From Candidatus Pristimantibacillus lignocellulolyticus (GTDB taxonomy: Bacteria; Bacillota; Bacilli; Paenibacillales; Paenibacillaceae): a DNA stretch of 64,000 nt. Where the stretch lies: contig CP097899.1 of NCBI GenBank assembly GCA_023639215.1, positions 4,522,001 to 4,586,000 on the forward strand. The letters run 5' to 3'. Within the stretch, counting starts at the first letter, position 1. Each line of letters starts with the position of its first letter. Below are positions 28,501 to 37,008 of the stretch, one piece after another. The notes below the pieces were generated by a model. That model was not told the DNA's origin. It was given only the letters and a program-made list of their open reading frames with translations, and ran no database searches. The translations under genes and the position numbers were made by a program.

Positions 28501-29174
28501 TCCAAATGCCATGCATGGAATGCTTCTACAACACTTTGTTCGTAATCTGCAAAACTTAATTCTTGTTCACGGTGCTTATCGATCTGATTAACAATAAAGT
28601 ATAATGGCTTATTCCATTCCTTCAACTCTTTCGCAAAGGAAAAGTTGATCTCTGACTGAACATGATTGTAATCCATGACATAGAAAACTACATCAGCCAT
28701 ATGTAAAGCTGACTCTGTCGCTAATTTATGGGCGGCATCCGTAGAATCTATGCCAGGTGTATCAAGTAGGACGAGCCCATTCTTTAAGAGCGGACTTGGA
28801 TAATGAATGTTGACTGAAATAAATTGTTCACCATCTGTACAATATTGATCTAACTGCTCAATCGCTACTTCATCATAACGAGTTGTACCATTACTCCACA
28901 CTTCTACTTCTGCCTTGCTTTGCTCACTATAAGAAATCGTTACGACATTCGCACTAGTGGGTATTGGGCTAGAAGGTAGCAATTTGGCACCACATAAAGT
29001 ATTTACTAATGTAGATTTGCCTGCAGAAAAGTGTCCACATAAAGCAATAGTAAGCTGACCTTCAGTCAGCTTACTATTCAACTCTAATGCTTTGTGAGCA
29101 TGTATATGATCGTTATGTGAAGTCATTTCACCTGAGATATATTGAATCTTCTCTAGTAAACTGGCCATCGACAT
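25515..29174 (-). CDS. dynA: Bacterial dynamin DynA (two GTPase heads in one chain)
   Basis: This 1219-residue protein holds two dynamin units in tandem, as in Bacillus DynA (about 1190 residues). Head 1 has ALCGHFSAGKSTLVNTLCG (about residue 43), switch DTPGIDST (about 138) and NQIDKHRE (about 196). Head 2 has SLFGAFSAGKSSLANALIGE (about 632), VDTPGADSVNARHTG (about 797) and IVNAADLASD. Long helical stalk segments follow each head. DynA proteins fuse and protect the membrane under pore stress and help in cell division. Only the final residues ENVVNIS-like tail lacks recognisable features. GGAGA lies 9 bp before the ATG at 29174. A small unknown gene and nth lie just upstream on the same strand. 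Confidence 0.92.
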   Translation of the reverse strand: MSMASLLEKIQYISGEMTSHNDHIHAHKALELNSKLTEGQLTIALCGHFSAGKSTLVNTLCGAKLLPSSPIPTSANVVTISYSEQSKAEVEVWSNGTTRYDEVAIEQLDQYCTDGEQFISVNIHYPSPLLKNGLVLLDTPGIDSTDAAHKLATESALHMADVVFYVMDYNHVQSEINFSFAKELKEWNKPLYFIVNQIDKHREQELSFADYEQSVVEAFHAWHLEPAGILYLSLREPNHPHHQWQLLQRLIDELTKQQSHLSTFSVWSSIFQLAKEHGQVIEEHSSEKRHKLLQAIGGEDQLIHVESQLKELNARISELHMHIEQFPIELRKEIEALLDNANITPAELRDLAHQFLESRKPGFRQGLLFAKGKTTQEQERRLAQFHEELQKLTNAAIEWHLKVLLRNAGKRIVFDDQLLEQLLLKIDENSPKEQMLISKVNHGAVFGNEYTMTYSKDLASAIKLSYRQVALDIVDQLWEFFKESNKTQIIELQEQLMQWNEKASAVEQYRLLETEINNYQAKLLSSLEPPIESPTLPDPIQLQLEDTQPDSDQELVTFVEQREHVDLSEMFAAQEDNKISSFSVEQQQSLQTSISDQLKAVAKLISSVEGLDGNAHDLLVKSERLTHNEFTISLFGAFSAGKSSLANALIGEAVLPVSPNPTTAAINSLMPPNERFEHNTALIYMKSKELMLDDIYYSLSLLGHTITQKAREDVEHLFKLIDGITPDSIHNGGRAHYSFIKAARQGWAAQEQWLGKERKVDRDLYVKYVAEEQLSCYVQEIKFYYDCPLTAAGIILVDTPGADSVNARHTGVAFNYIKNTDAIIFVTYYNHAFSHADRQFLNQLGRVKDQFELDKMFFIVNAADLASDSDELQGVLNHVESNLNGHGIMQPRLFPISSIQALEARQSKDETLLQQSGLSAFEQLFFRFIHEELGSLTVDAAKQELLRSQQLVSGLLNGARDAQADKAATLQAIALSERELGEQIQRFANSPIPQALVQEIEELMYYIIQRIRFRFGDFYNYAFNPSQLRDDIGQLQQAVWTSWLELQRTLALELEQELLATTLRIEKNLKNQLAEPYTQLGQQAMQRLNGYQIATFQVEHIVQPAGQSSWTFDDMKSKWLWSQFKSPKTFFEGAGKVALRKELDAILFPTMEMWMQAVSSEWQLHYDSQWKQLANSQADKLLASVAQFTSQQRKLLSDEAYVLQLQEISRAVNEVVNIS

Positions 29175-29188
29175 ATCAATGTCTCTCC

Positions 29189-29485
29189 TTATTCAACAAC
29201 TTCTTCTTCATATACTTCTTCGTCTTCTCCATCAGAAGGTAAGCAGATCTCGAATACATTACCATGTTGAAGAATCATAATATCTCGAGCTTTTTCTCTC
29301 ATTACTACAACTTCTGGTTTAACACGCATACGTTCAATGTATTGGTGCGGTACATGTCCTGAACCACTTACCGTAATACCATCGAATAAAATATCTTCAT
29401 TTTCTTGAGGAGGTGATTCAAGAACTTGTTCATAGATATCAGAAAATTGTTCAAAACTATTTGTGTATACAGAAATGCATTTCAT
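29189..29485 (-). CDS. Small unknown protein with acidic tail
   Basis: I do not recognise this 98-residue protein. It begins MKCISVYTNSFEQFSDIYEQ, has a central beta-rich part (HVPHQYIERMRVKPEVVVMR) and ends in a strongly acidic stretch (PSDGEDEEVYEEEVVE). It has no signal peptide or membrane segment. A GAGGATGAT Shine-Dalgarno-like sequence precedes the ATG. It sits 16 bp after nth and 14 bp before dynA on the same strand, so the three are probably one transcript, and the spacing argues that it is real. Confidence 0.75.
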   Translation of the reverse strand: MKCISVYTNSFEQFSDIYEQVLESPPQENEDILFDGITVSGSGHVPHQYIERMRVKPEVVVMREKARDIMILQHGNVFEICLPSDGEDEEVYEEEVVE

Positions 29486-29501
29486 TTGTTAATCATCCTC
29501 A

Positions 29502-30185
29502 TTACGTTAGTTTAGTTTTTAACTTAGCTTTAGTTTTTTCTGTGACTTTCATACGTTTCTTTCCTTCTTTGCACAACTCAATTAAAGGACAGACTGCACA
29601 TTGCGGATTTTGCGCTTTGCAATGATAGCGACCAAAAAAGATTAAACGGTGATGTGTTAGGGTCCATTCCTCTCGCGGTACCAGCTTCATCAGTTTATGT
29701 TCTACTTCTAATACGTTATCGTCTTGTTTGGCAAAACCTAAACGCTTGGAGACTCGATCCACATGGGTATCAACTGCAATGGCAGGAACACCAAACGCAT
29801 TTGACATTACCACATTAGCCGTCTTACGTCCAACGCCAGGTAATTCAACTAGGCCTTCATGAGTATTTGGTACATCACCATTATACTTATCAATGACGAT
29901 ACGGCACAATTTTTGTATATTAGAAGCTTTACTACGAAATAAACCTATTCTCCGGATATCTCCTTCAAGTTCTTCAAGAGGCACAGCCAAATAATCTGCA
30001 GGAGATTTATACTTTTGGAATAAATTAACCGTCACCTTATTCACTGTTTCATCTGTACATTGAGCTGAAAGCAGTACAGCAATCGTTAATTCAAATGGAT
30101 TGCTGTGAATAAGTTCACAATGAGCATCAGGAAACATATCAGCTAATATGTCTAATACATGCCTCATTTTTTGCTTTCCATTCAT
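29502..30185 (-). CDS. nth: Endonuclease III (DNA glycosylase/AP lyase)
   Basis: This 227-residue base-excision repair enzyme removes oxidised pyrimidines. The helix-hairpin-helix motif with catalytic lysine is LVELPGVGRKTANVVMSN (about residue 113). The catalytic aspartate is in AVDTHVDRVSKRLG (about 138). The [4Fe-4S] loop has the exact C-x6-C-x2-C-x5-C spacing in CKAQNPQCAVCPLIELC. GGAGGCAAAC precedes the ATG. It is first gene of the nth-unknown-dynA group. Confidence 0.97.
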   Translation of the reverse strand: MNGKQKMRHVLDILADMFPDAHCELIHSNPFELTIAVLLSAQCTDETVNKVTVNLFQKYKSPADYLAVPLEELEGDIRRIGLFRSKASNIQKLCRIVIDKYNGDVPNTHEGLVELPGVGRKTANVVMSNAFGVPAIAVDTHVDRVSKRLGFAKQDDNVLEVEHKLMKLVPREEWTLTHHRLIFFGRYHCKAQNPQCAVCPLIELCKEGKKRMKVTEKTKAKLKTKLT

Positions 30186-30266
30186 TCGTTTGCCTCCACT
30201 TCATAACCATCGTTCAAAGTGTAGCGAAAAAATCTACACTGTGCAAGTAACAATTCACTATATTAC

Positions 30267-30295
30267 AAAAAAAACTGCCCTAAAAGGGCAGTTTT
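30267..30295 (-). terminator. Terminator of the SLH protein gene
   Basis: AAAACTGCCCT and AGGGCAGTTTT form an 11-bp stem with a 3-base loop. On the minus strand the T-run is eight bases long. Confidence 0.93.
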
Positions 30296-30322
30296 CACAA
30301 AATGTTACGTATAATGACTCAT

Positions 30323-32413
30323 TTAAGGTATAGTAATCGTTGAAATTTGGTAACCAGCAAATACTACATTAACAGTACTACCGATAACAAGATCATTAAT
30401 TGTTGCTGGTGAACCATCAGCTTTCACAACATTAACTTCTGTAAATAATGCAGAATATGGGTTACCTTTAGCATCTTTGAATTTAATATCTTTTGTTAAT
30501 TGTGTAATCGATTGAATCGTTAACGGATGTGTTTCATGCAATCTGAAAGATGAAACCTTCATTTCATTAGAAGCAAGAGAGAATGTTAAACTCGAACCAA
30601 TCTTCATGTTCAAGAAATTAGTCGTCGTATTTGTTAGACTTTGAATTGTTGCCCCATTGTAAGGTAACTTCACTATCGATCCATCAATAAGTTTGAACGT
30701 TACCATTTTGTCTGTATCGTTCAACTCAACTAATTCACCTTCATACTCCGTAACCATATCATAATAGATAACAACATTTTTACCATCTTGCTCTGCATAT
30801 CGAATTACAATATTTTTCCAAGTAGCAACCATACCTTTAACGTTTGCATAATCAACTAATACACCATCTATCATATAGCGTGTACTGTTCGTCAAAAATA
30901 AAGCTTCCGCCTTATTACCTTCGGAATTCATTGCAGTTATCAAATTGTTCGTAGTGTCGACATTAATAAGTTTTGGAGCATACATCGTCTTAATATTACG
31001 ATTAGATACAACAATACTCGTAACTTCATCTTTTTCATTCATCGTAATCGTCACTTGGTCAGCTTCGCCAATTAGATCTGAAATTGATGGATTATTTATA
31101 AAAGGAATTGAAATCGCTACTTTCGGAGCAAGGAACTTACTTACAAGACCTTTATCCGTTTTTACAGTAATAGATTTACTATTTGAATTGTAGAATAATC
31201 CTGAAATTGTTGTTACTACTTGCTCGGCATTATTCAACGTGATGGAAATTGGGATTGCATTATCACGGAAAGTATCTCGTAAAATCGTAATACTATCATT
31301 TTCTTTAATTGATGTTACTGGAATAGTTTCACCTTTGGCATTCAATATTTTCACTTTATCATTGTAAGTGATTGCGACAGGTTTGTTGTCAATCCATACA
31401 TAGATTGTTTTCTCAGCAGTATTAACTTTACCAACAGTGTATGTAACACTCTCCACATGCTTTTCATATCCTTGAGCTTCGATGAATTTAGCAACTCCAC
31501 CTGATACGAAAACAGCTACTTTTCCATATTGCGTCAGTTTACTTCTATCAACTGCAAAATCATTATCCGTCTCGTAATATCCAGTTGTAGCATCTGTCGT
31601 ATACGTTGTTTCAACATTATTCTCATATAGAGTAATAGATTTATCCGTGATCGCAGTTACAACACCATAATGCTGACCTTCTACTTCAATTGGGAAGTCC
31701 TTTTGCGCACGGCTTAGTATTGTAGCAAAACTTGCACGATTAATTGGAGATGTAGGACCAAACGTTGTTGTTGTAAGTCCTTTTATTAACCCTAATTCAA
31801 TCGCTGCATTCACATAACCAAGATATTTACTATCGATTTTGCTGTTATCTGTAAATTTGGTGGCAGTTGTAGCAAGTTGTGATGCTTTCTCTTCAGCACC
31901 TAGTGCTTTAATTATTAATTTAGTAACCCATTCACGACTTGCTGCTTTAGAACCCCATTTATTAGCTTTATCCGCTGCTGCTAGCTTATACTCAAGCTCA
32001 CGATCTAAAAGGCCTTTTTCGAAGGCTAATTCTATGTATGGTTTATAATCATCTTTCACAACAAAACCTTCATTGAAAAAGATCATATCTGCTTCTTTAA
32101 GTTCATTCGTTAAGCCTGCAAAACGGATCGCCATAATAACAGCTTCTTCTTGCGAAATTGTATTATTATGTTGGAATGTAAACACTCCTGTTTTTTTGTC
32201 TTGATACCCTTTAACGATTTGTTGCAAAGATAAACGATATATATGCTTTTCACCGTAAAAGCCCGCTGGAATATCTACAAATGGTGTAATTCCAGTTGTT
32301 GCTGCTTGTACTACTGCAGCATTTGATGTTAATACTGGAATAGCGCTACCAGTAATTAGAGTAAAAGCAATTGCACCCGACATAATCTTTTTCCATGAAA
32401 AATGTTTTGGCAT
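30323..32413 (-). CDS. Secreted protein with N-terminal SLH domains
   Basis: This 696-residue exported protein has a signal peptide (KHFSWKKIMSGAIAFTLITG, with cleavage near VVQAAT). Degenerate SLH domains cover about residues 40-230: HIYRLSLQQIVKGYQD, NTISQEEAVIMAIRF, AIELGLIKGLTTTTFGPTSP and INRASFATILSRA. The remaining 460 residues are beta-rich with repeated themes such as VTAITDKSITLYENN and VGKVNTAEKTIYVWI, suggesting several copies of a small beta domain. Its function is probably structural at the cell surface. Anchoring here is N-terminal, opposite to the SLH protein at 6.6-9.1 kb. GGTGGGAATCC precedes the ATG. A hairpin at 32446-32473 lies in its leader. Confidence 0.87.
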   Translation of the reverse strand: MPKHFSWKKIMSGAIAFTLITGSAIPVLTSNAAVVQAATTGITPFVDIPAGFYGEKHIYRLSLQQIVKGYQDKKTGVFTFQHNNTISQEEAVIMAIRFAGLTNELKEADMIFFNEGFVVKDDYKPYIELAFEKGLLDRELEYKLAAADKANKWGSKAASREWVTKLIIKALGAEEKASQLATTATKFTDNSKIDSKYLGYVNAAIELGLIKGLTTTTFGPTSPINRASFATILSRAQKDFPIEVEGQHYGVVTAITDKSITLYENNVETTYTTDATTGYYETDNDFAVDRSKLTQYGKVAVFVSGGVAKFIEAQGYEKHVESVTYTVGKVNTAEKTIYVWIDNKPVAITYNDKVKILNAKGETIPVTSIKENDSITILRDTFRDNAIPISITLNNAEQVVTTISGLFYNSNSKSITVKTDKGLVSKFLAPKVAISIPFINNPSISDLIGEADQVTITMNEKDEVTSIVVSNRNIKTMYAPKLINVDTTNNLITAMNSEGNKAEALFLTNSTRYMIDGVLVDYANVKGMVATWKNIVIRYAEQDGKNVVIYYDMVTEYEGELVELNDTDKMVTFKLIDGSIVKLPYNGATIQSLTNTTTNFLNMKIGSSLTFSLASNEMKVSSFRLHETHPLTIQSITQLTKDIKFKDAKGNPYSALFTEVNVVKADGSPATINDLVIGSTVNVVFAGYQISTITIP

Positions 32414-32445
32414 AATGGATTCCCACCTTATTTATAATAATTATA

Positions 32446-32473
32446 GGAGGATATGAATAGCTTCATATCCTCC
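32446..32473. promoter_or_regulatory. Perfect hairpin in the leader of the SLH gene
   Basis: GGAGGATATGAA and TTCATATCCTCC form a 12-bp perfect stem with loop TAGC. It lies about 32-60 bp before the SLH start. On the minus strand it is followed by TATAATTATTATAAAT and not by a clean T-run. It may stabilise the mRNA or act as a weak terminator for the amidase gene upstream. Confidence 0.55.
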
Positions 32474-32643
32474 ATCAAAGTAAAGTACAACCCGCAGAGG
32501 AATGGTGTTAACTTGCCCATTGTAATCCACTACGGTTTGTACATATTGTACAGTTTATTTCAAAAATCTACTAATCTATCATAACATTATTGAATGATAG
32601 ATTGAAATAGCAACCGGTATCGTTTCAACAATAATAACGACCA

Positions 32644-34101
32644 TTATTTCAAATTAAGATATTCTTTTACACCAGCAGCAACTTCTTCAGCAAATTTTTT
32701 CTGGGTTGCTTCATTAAACAGAACTTTAACATCATTGTCATTACTCATAAAACCAACTTCTAATAATATTGCAGGCATTGTTGTAGCCTTGATTACTTTA
32801 AAACCAGCAGTTTTCACACCACGGTCTTTCAAACCTACAGCAGCAACCATTCGCGGATGTATAGTTTCAGCTAACTTCTTACTATCGGCACGACTGTAAT
32901 ACGTTTCTGTACCGCTAGGAGCACTTGTAGTAAAACCATTCGCGTGAACAGATATAAATATATCTGCTTTCTTACCCAGTCCTGGTATTTTCTCTGCGAA
33001 TGCAACACGTTCATTTAATTCTAAGAAGGTATCATCAGATCTAGTAAGATGAACGACTATTTTCGGGTTTTTTTCAAGTTCTGTCTTTAGTTTCAATACC
33101 GCACTTAGATTAAACGTTTTCTCAAAAAGTCCTAATTTATTATTAACGTAGCCTGGATCCTGCTTACCGTGACCTGCATCAAGCACAACATGATAAACAT
33201 CTTTTCCTGTTACTGGTGGAACAGTAGGTGTCGGTGTTGGAGATGGTGTCGGTGAAGGCGTTGGAGATGGCGTAGGTGTTTCCGTATCGACATTATCACC
33301 AAACAATATTTTCACTTCTGTATCCGTTTTGACAATTTGGTACTTTGGAACTTCGTTAAATAGAATAACAAATCTTGCTTTTAACGGATTATTGCTAAAA
33401 ATAGAATAGCGATATCCTGTTATGTTCTGATAACCATCTAACGTTACTTCTGTCTGCCCTTTTATAAAACCATTAGATAAGTCATATGTATAACTTGTAT
33501 CTGGTAGATCAACGACAAGCCTGTTCGGTGAAGTTAACAACATCGTTGTTGGCTCTTTCATTGAACCTGTATAGTTAATATGAATAGTAGAATCTGCATC
33601 CACCGTTACTCCAGTAACCGTACCTGTTTGCACTGCAGGTACCGTCGGTTCCGTTACTTCAGGCACTTTCACCGGACTGGTCAAATATATTTCTTTCTCC
33701 GCTTGTTTCCAAACTAGTTTAAACCCTAAAATCTCAGTTACAAAACGTAGGGGCACCATTGTTCGCCCTTTAACTACAATCGGAGCCAAAGCTAACTCAT
33801 AGCTTTCATTGTTAACCAATCCAATTTTCTGTCCTATCGTTAGTACGATATTAAAGTCATCATCCGTTACTGTAACTTGTTCTAATGCTTGATTCCATTT
33901 TACGCCATATCCGAGGCCTGTTGATAATACAGCTAGTGGGACAAGTGTGGTACCTTGTATAATGACTGGATCCACATCACTTTTTAACTGATTTCCATCA
34001 ACAAAAATTTTTGGAACAACTGCCGCTGATACATTGCCTACTAATCCAAACATTACAAATAAACATAGAACAATAATAAAACTACTTTTACTTTTTTTCA
34101 T
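32644..34101 (-). CDS. Secreted N-acetylmuramoyl-L-alanine amidase with stalk and AMIN domains
   Basis: This 485-residue protein has a signal peptide (KKSKSSFIIVLCLFVMFGLV). A copper-amine-oxidase-N stalk domain follows (about residues 30-145; VKGRTMVPLRFVTEILGFKL). An AMIN domain covers about 155-270 and a PTPSPTPSP linker about 277-295. The C-terminal Amidase_3 domain has zinc ligands in VVLDAGHGKQDPGY, FEKTFNLS and ISVHANG, and the catalytic glutamate in AILLEVGFMSN. It cleaves the peptide stem from peptidoglycan; AMIN targets it to wall or septum. The proline linker DNA (33225-33290) is a short-period repeat. GAGGTGGG precedes the ATG. It appears monocistronic. Confidence 0.93.
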   Translation of the reverse strand: MKKSKSSFIIVLCLFVMFGLVGNVSAAVVPKIFVDGNQLKSDVDPVIIQGTTLVPLAVLSTGLGYGVKWNQALEQVTVTDDDFNIVLTIGQKIGLVNNESYELALAPIVVKGRTMVPLRFVTEILGFKLVWKQAEKEIYLTSPVKVPEVTEPTVPAVQTGTVTGVTVDADSTIHINYTGSMKEPTTMLLTSPNRLVVDLPDTSYTYDLSNGFIKGQTEVTLDGYQNITGYRYSIFSNNPLKARFVILFNEVPKYQIVKTDTEVKILFGDNVDTETPTPSPTPSPTPSPTPTPTVPPVTGKDVYHVVLDAGHGKQDPGYVNNKLGLFEKTFNLSAVLKLKTELEKNPKIVVHLTRSDDTFLELNERVAFAEKIPGLGKKADIFISVHANGFTTSAPSGTETYYSRADSKKLAETIHPRMVAAVGLKDRGVKTAGFKVIKATTMPAILLEVGFMSNDNDVKVLFNEATQKKFAEEVAAGVKEYLNLK

Positions 34102-34273
34102 TTCCCACCTCGATGATCATTTCTTCAATCTCATATGTTGTCAACCTATCACCAATTTAGACGCATTTTGTCCAAAAAAGTTGCGCTAGGCAAAAAATAT
34201 TAAACTATTAAAATATCTCTATGGATCATTATATCTTTTATTTATTAATATGTATGTAAAGGAATTTAGAAAT

Positions 34274-34308
34274 AAAAACACCGACCAGCAATAAATTGCC
34301 AATCGGTG
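34274..34308 (-). terminator. leuCD terminator
   Basis: Nested arms CACCGA/TCGGTG and GCAAT/ATTGC fold into a hairpin. On the minus strand TTTTTATTTC follows. It lies 16 bp after the leuD stop codon. Confidence 0.85.
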
Positions 34309-34323
34309 CCTTCAAATCGTATA

Positions 34324-34923
34324 TTAAACGATGCCTTGTGCGCGTTTTTCTTCATATGCAGTAATTGCATCTGCATGTTGAAGTGTAAGACCAATATCAT
34401 CAAGACCTTGAAGTAAAAATTGACGACGGTGCTCATCGATATCAATATTAATATCAAGACCATAGTTATCAGTTAACTTCTTACTCTCAAGATCAACACT
34501 TAGTTGATAGCCATCATACTTAGCTGTACGTTGGAATAAGTCTTCCACTTGCTCTTCGCTAAGCTTAATAGGTAGAATACCATTTTTGAAACAGTTATTA
34601 AAGAAGATATCCGCATAAGATGGAGCGATAACTACTTTATAACCATAATCAAGGATTGCCCAAGGAGCATGCTCACGAGAAGATCCACAACCAAAGTTAG
34701 CACGAGAAATAAGTACAGATGCACCTTCATAACGTGGTTTGTTCGGTTCGAATTCAGGATTCACATTACCTTCTTCGTCAAAACGCCATTCGTAGAATAA
34801 GAATTGACCAAAACCACTACGCTCAATACGTTTCAAAAATTGTTTTGGAATGATAGCATCCGTATCAACGTTGACACGGTCAACGGGAGCTACGATACCT
34901 GTATGTTGAATAAATTTATCCAT
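34324..34923 (-). CDS. leuD: 3-isopropylmalate dehydratase small subunit
   Basis: This 199-residue swivel-domain subunit works with LeuC to isomerise 2- to 3-isopropylmalate in leucine synthesis. Typical motifs are VNVDTDAIIPKQFLKRIERS (about residue 18) and LISRANFGCGSSREHAPWA (about 71). Length is normal. It begins 26 bp after leuC. The other leu and ilv genes are not in the window, so this is a detached leuCD pair. Confidence 0.97.
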   Translation of the reverse strand: MDKFIQHTGIVAPVDRVNVDTDAIIPKQFLKRIERSGFGQFLFYEWRFDEEGNVNPEFEPNKPRYEGASVLISRANFGCGSSREHAPWAILDYGYKVVIAPSYADIFFNNCFKNGILPIKLSEEQVEDLFQRTAKYDGYQLSVDLESKKLTDNYGLDINIDIDEHRRQFLLQGLDDIGLTLQHADAITAYEEKRAQGIV

Positions 34924-34949
34924 GATGGTTACCCCTTTCTTATCTCCAA

Positions 34950-36365
34950 TTAGTTAGCTACTGGTTGTTTAACTTCCCAGTTACGAACATCTGTGAAACG
35001 CCCTTCGATAGCTGCAGCTGCTGCCATTGCAGGAGACACTAGATGTGTTCTACCACCACGACCTTGACGACCCTCAAAGTTACGGTTTGAAGTTGAAGCA
35101 CAACGTTGACCTGGTTTCAATACGTCTGGGTTCATAGCTAGACACATTGAGCAACCAGCTTCACGCCATTCAAATCCAGCTTCTGTAAAGATTTTATCAA
35201 GTCCTTCTTTTTCAGCTTGAATCTTAACGCGACCTGAACCTGGAACAACGATAGCTGTAACTCTATCAGATACTTTATATCCGCGTGCGATTTCAGCAGC
35301 AGCACGTAAATCTTCAATACGACCATTCGTACAAGAACCGATAAATACATAATCGATTTCAATCTCAGTCATTGGTGTACCTGGTTTCAAGTCCATATAT
35401 TCAAGCGCTGCTTCCGCAGCTTTACGTTCATTTTCAGTAGCCATTTCAGCTGGGTTAGGAACATTAGCTTCAATGTTAGTACCCATACCTGGGCTAGTTC
35501 CCCAAGTTACTTGCGGAATTAGAGAATCAACATCAAAGTCAACAACTGTATCGAATTCAGCGCCTTCGTCAGTTACTAGCTCTTTCCAAATTTCTACTGC
35601 AGCATCGTAATCAGCAGGAACATGCTGACGACCACGTAAGTAGTTGAAAGTAGTTTCATCTGGAGCGATCATACCTGCACGAGCACCAGCTTCAATGGAC
35701 ATATTACATACAGTCATACGCTCTTCCATTGTAAGACTACGGATTGCTTCGCCAGTGTATTCAACTACATAACCAGTTGCAAAGTCAGTACCATACTGAG
35801 CAATAACACCTAGAATCAAATCTTTTGCAGTTACGCCTGGTTTACGTTTACCATTGAAACGAATTTCCATCGTTTTTGCTTTAGATTGTTGCAAACATTG
35901 AGTTGCCATAACATGCTCAACCTCAGAAGTACCGATACCGAATGCAAGAGCACCGAATGCACCATGAGTTGAAGTATGTGAGTCACCACAAACGATAGTT
36001 TTACCTGGAGCTGTAAGTCCAAGTTCAGGACCCATAACGTGAACAACACCTTGGTCAATTGTATCAAGATCATATAGCGTTACGCCGAAATCTTTACAGT
36101 TTTGCGTTAGTGTATCAATTTGTTGTTTAGAAATTGGATCTTTAATGTTGAAACGATCTTGTGTTGGAACGTTGTGGTCCATTGTAGCAAACGTGCGCTC
36201 AGGACGACGAACTTTACGACCAGTCATACGAAGACCTTCAAATGCTTGTGGAGAAGTTACTTCATGAACAAGATGCAGGTCGATATAAATTACACTTGGT
36301 TTGCCTTCTTCTTGATGAATGACGTGATTTTCCCAAATTTTCTCGAACATTGTTTTTTTCGCCAT
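34950..36365 (-). CDS. leuC: 3-isopropylmalate dehydratase large subunit
   Basis: The protein has about 471 residues from MAKKTMFEKIWENHVI. The aconitase-type [4Fe-4S] ligands are three cysteines in FIGSCTNGRIEDLR and CSMCLAMNPD. VCGDSHTSTHGAFGALAFGI holds further active-site residues. AGAGGTGA sits 7 bp before the ATG at 36365, so the 13 extra residues of the longest frame are not used. Upstream, about 100 bp before the start, is a LysR-type palindrome, and a LysR gene is read divergently beyond the repeat block. Confidence 0.96.
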   Translation of the reverse strand: MAKKTMFEKIWENHVIHQEEGKPSVIYIDLHLVHEVTSPQAFEGLRMTGRKVRRPERTFATMDHNVPTQDRFNIKDPISKQQIDTLTQNCKDFGVTLYDLDTIDQGVVHVMGPELGLTAPGKTIVCGDSHTSTHGAFGALAFGIGTSEVEHVMATQCLQQSKAKTMEIRFNGKRKPGVTAKDLILGVIAQYGTDFATGYVVEYTGEAIRSLTMEERMTVCNMSIEAGARAGMIAPDETTFNYLRGRQHVPADYDAAVEIWKELVTDEGAEFDTVVDFDVDSLIPQVTWGTSPGMGTNIEANVPNPAEMATENERKAAEAALEYMDLKPGTPMTEIEIDYVFIGSCTNGRIEDLRAAAEIARGYKVSDRVTAIVVPGSGRVKIQAEKEGLDKIFTEAGFEWREAGCSMCLAMNPDVLKPGQRCASTSNRNFEGRQGRGGRTHLVSPAMAAAAAIEGRFTDVRNWEVKQPVAN

Positions 36366-36462
36366 TAAACTCACCTCTATCGATTCTGTAGCATTGCCGT
36401 GCAACGCATATTTTTATTAAATTAACTATAACATGTCTTTTTTCATTATTCTAAGATATAAT

Positions 36463-36481
36463 ATCTATAGCCTTTATAGAT
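36463..36481. promoter_or_regulatory. Palindrome, possible LysR operator for leuCD
   Basis: ATCTATA-GCCTT-TATAGAT is a perfect 7-bp palindrome with the T-N11-A form favoured by LysR-type regulators. A half-similar CCTATAG follows at 36486-36492. It is about 100 bp before the leuC ATG and in the leuC-LysR intergenic space. Regulation of leuCD by this LysR protein is inference. Confidence 0.5.
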
Positions 36482-36540
36482 AAAACCTATAGAAGAGTAA
36501 AACTTTATTGATTTTGATAATCCTTCTCAATTAGGATCGC

Positions 36541-36875
36541 TCCGAGAACCGATTGCTATTTTTATCGGGGACACTTTGAGAGCTGATTGTATTTCATGTA
36601 GGAGACCGCTACGAGAACGAATTGCTGTTTCAATCGCCGTTGTCCTCGGATTTATTGTAATTGTAATAGTGGTACAAATCCGAGGACAAAAACGACCGCT
36701 ACGCTTTTCCACTAGCAATCCGTTCTCTTCGCTGGGAATTCATATTAGCGATAAGTTCTCTCTGCTGGGGAGTACACTAGCGCGTCGTTCTCTCCGCGGG
36801 GGAGTTTACACTATCAATTAATTCTCTCCGCTGGGGGTTTACACTAGCAAGTCATTCTCTTCGCTGGGGTAGTAG
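36541..36875. repeat. Inverted array of about 33-bp repeats around a central hairpin
   Basis: On the right, five units start with TTCTCT(T/C)(C/T)GC at 36723, 36756, 36788, 36822 and 36855. On the left, units in reverse orientation start GAGAACC, GAGAGCT and GAGAACG at 36544, 36578 and 36613. The centre is a 14-bp perfect stem, TTGTCCTCGGATTT (36640-36653) with AAATCCGAGGACAA (36676-36689). Most of the roughly 600 bp between leuC and the LysR gene is this structure. I see no gene in it. Confidence 0.8.
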
Positions 36876-37008
36876 GTCTGTGCTTTTAAGTATTACTGCG
36901 ACTTAATAATTTCTTCAAACTTTCTTCAAACAAATATGTACTAAACGGATCATAAATGAACTTTCATATACTAATTTCACACCAAATAACTATAAGGTAG
37001 GTATTAAA

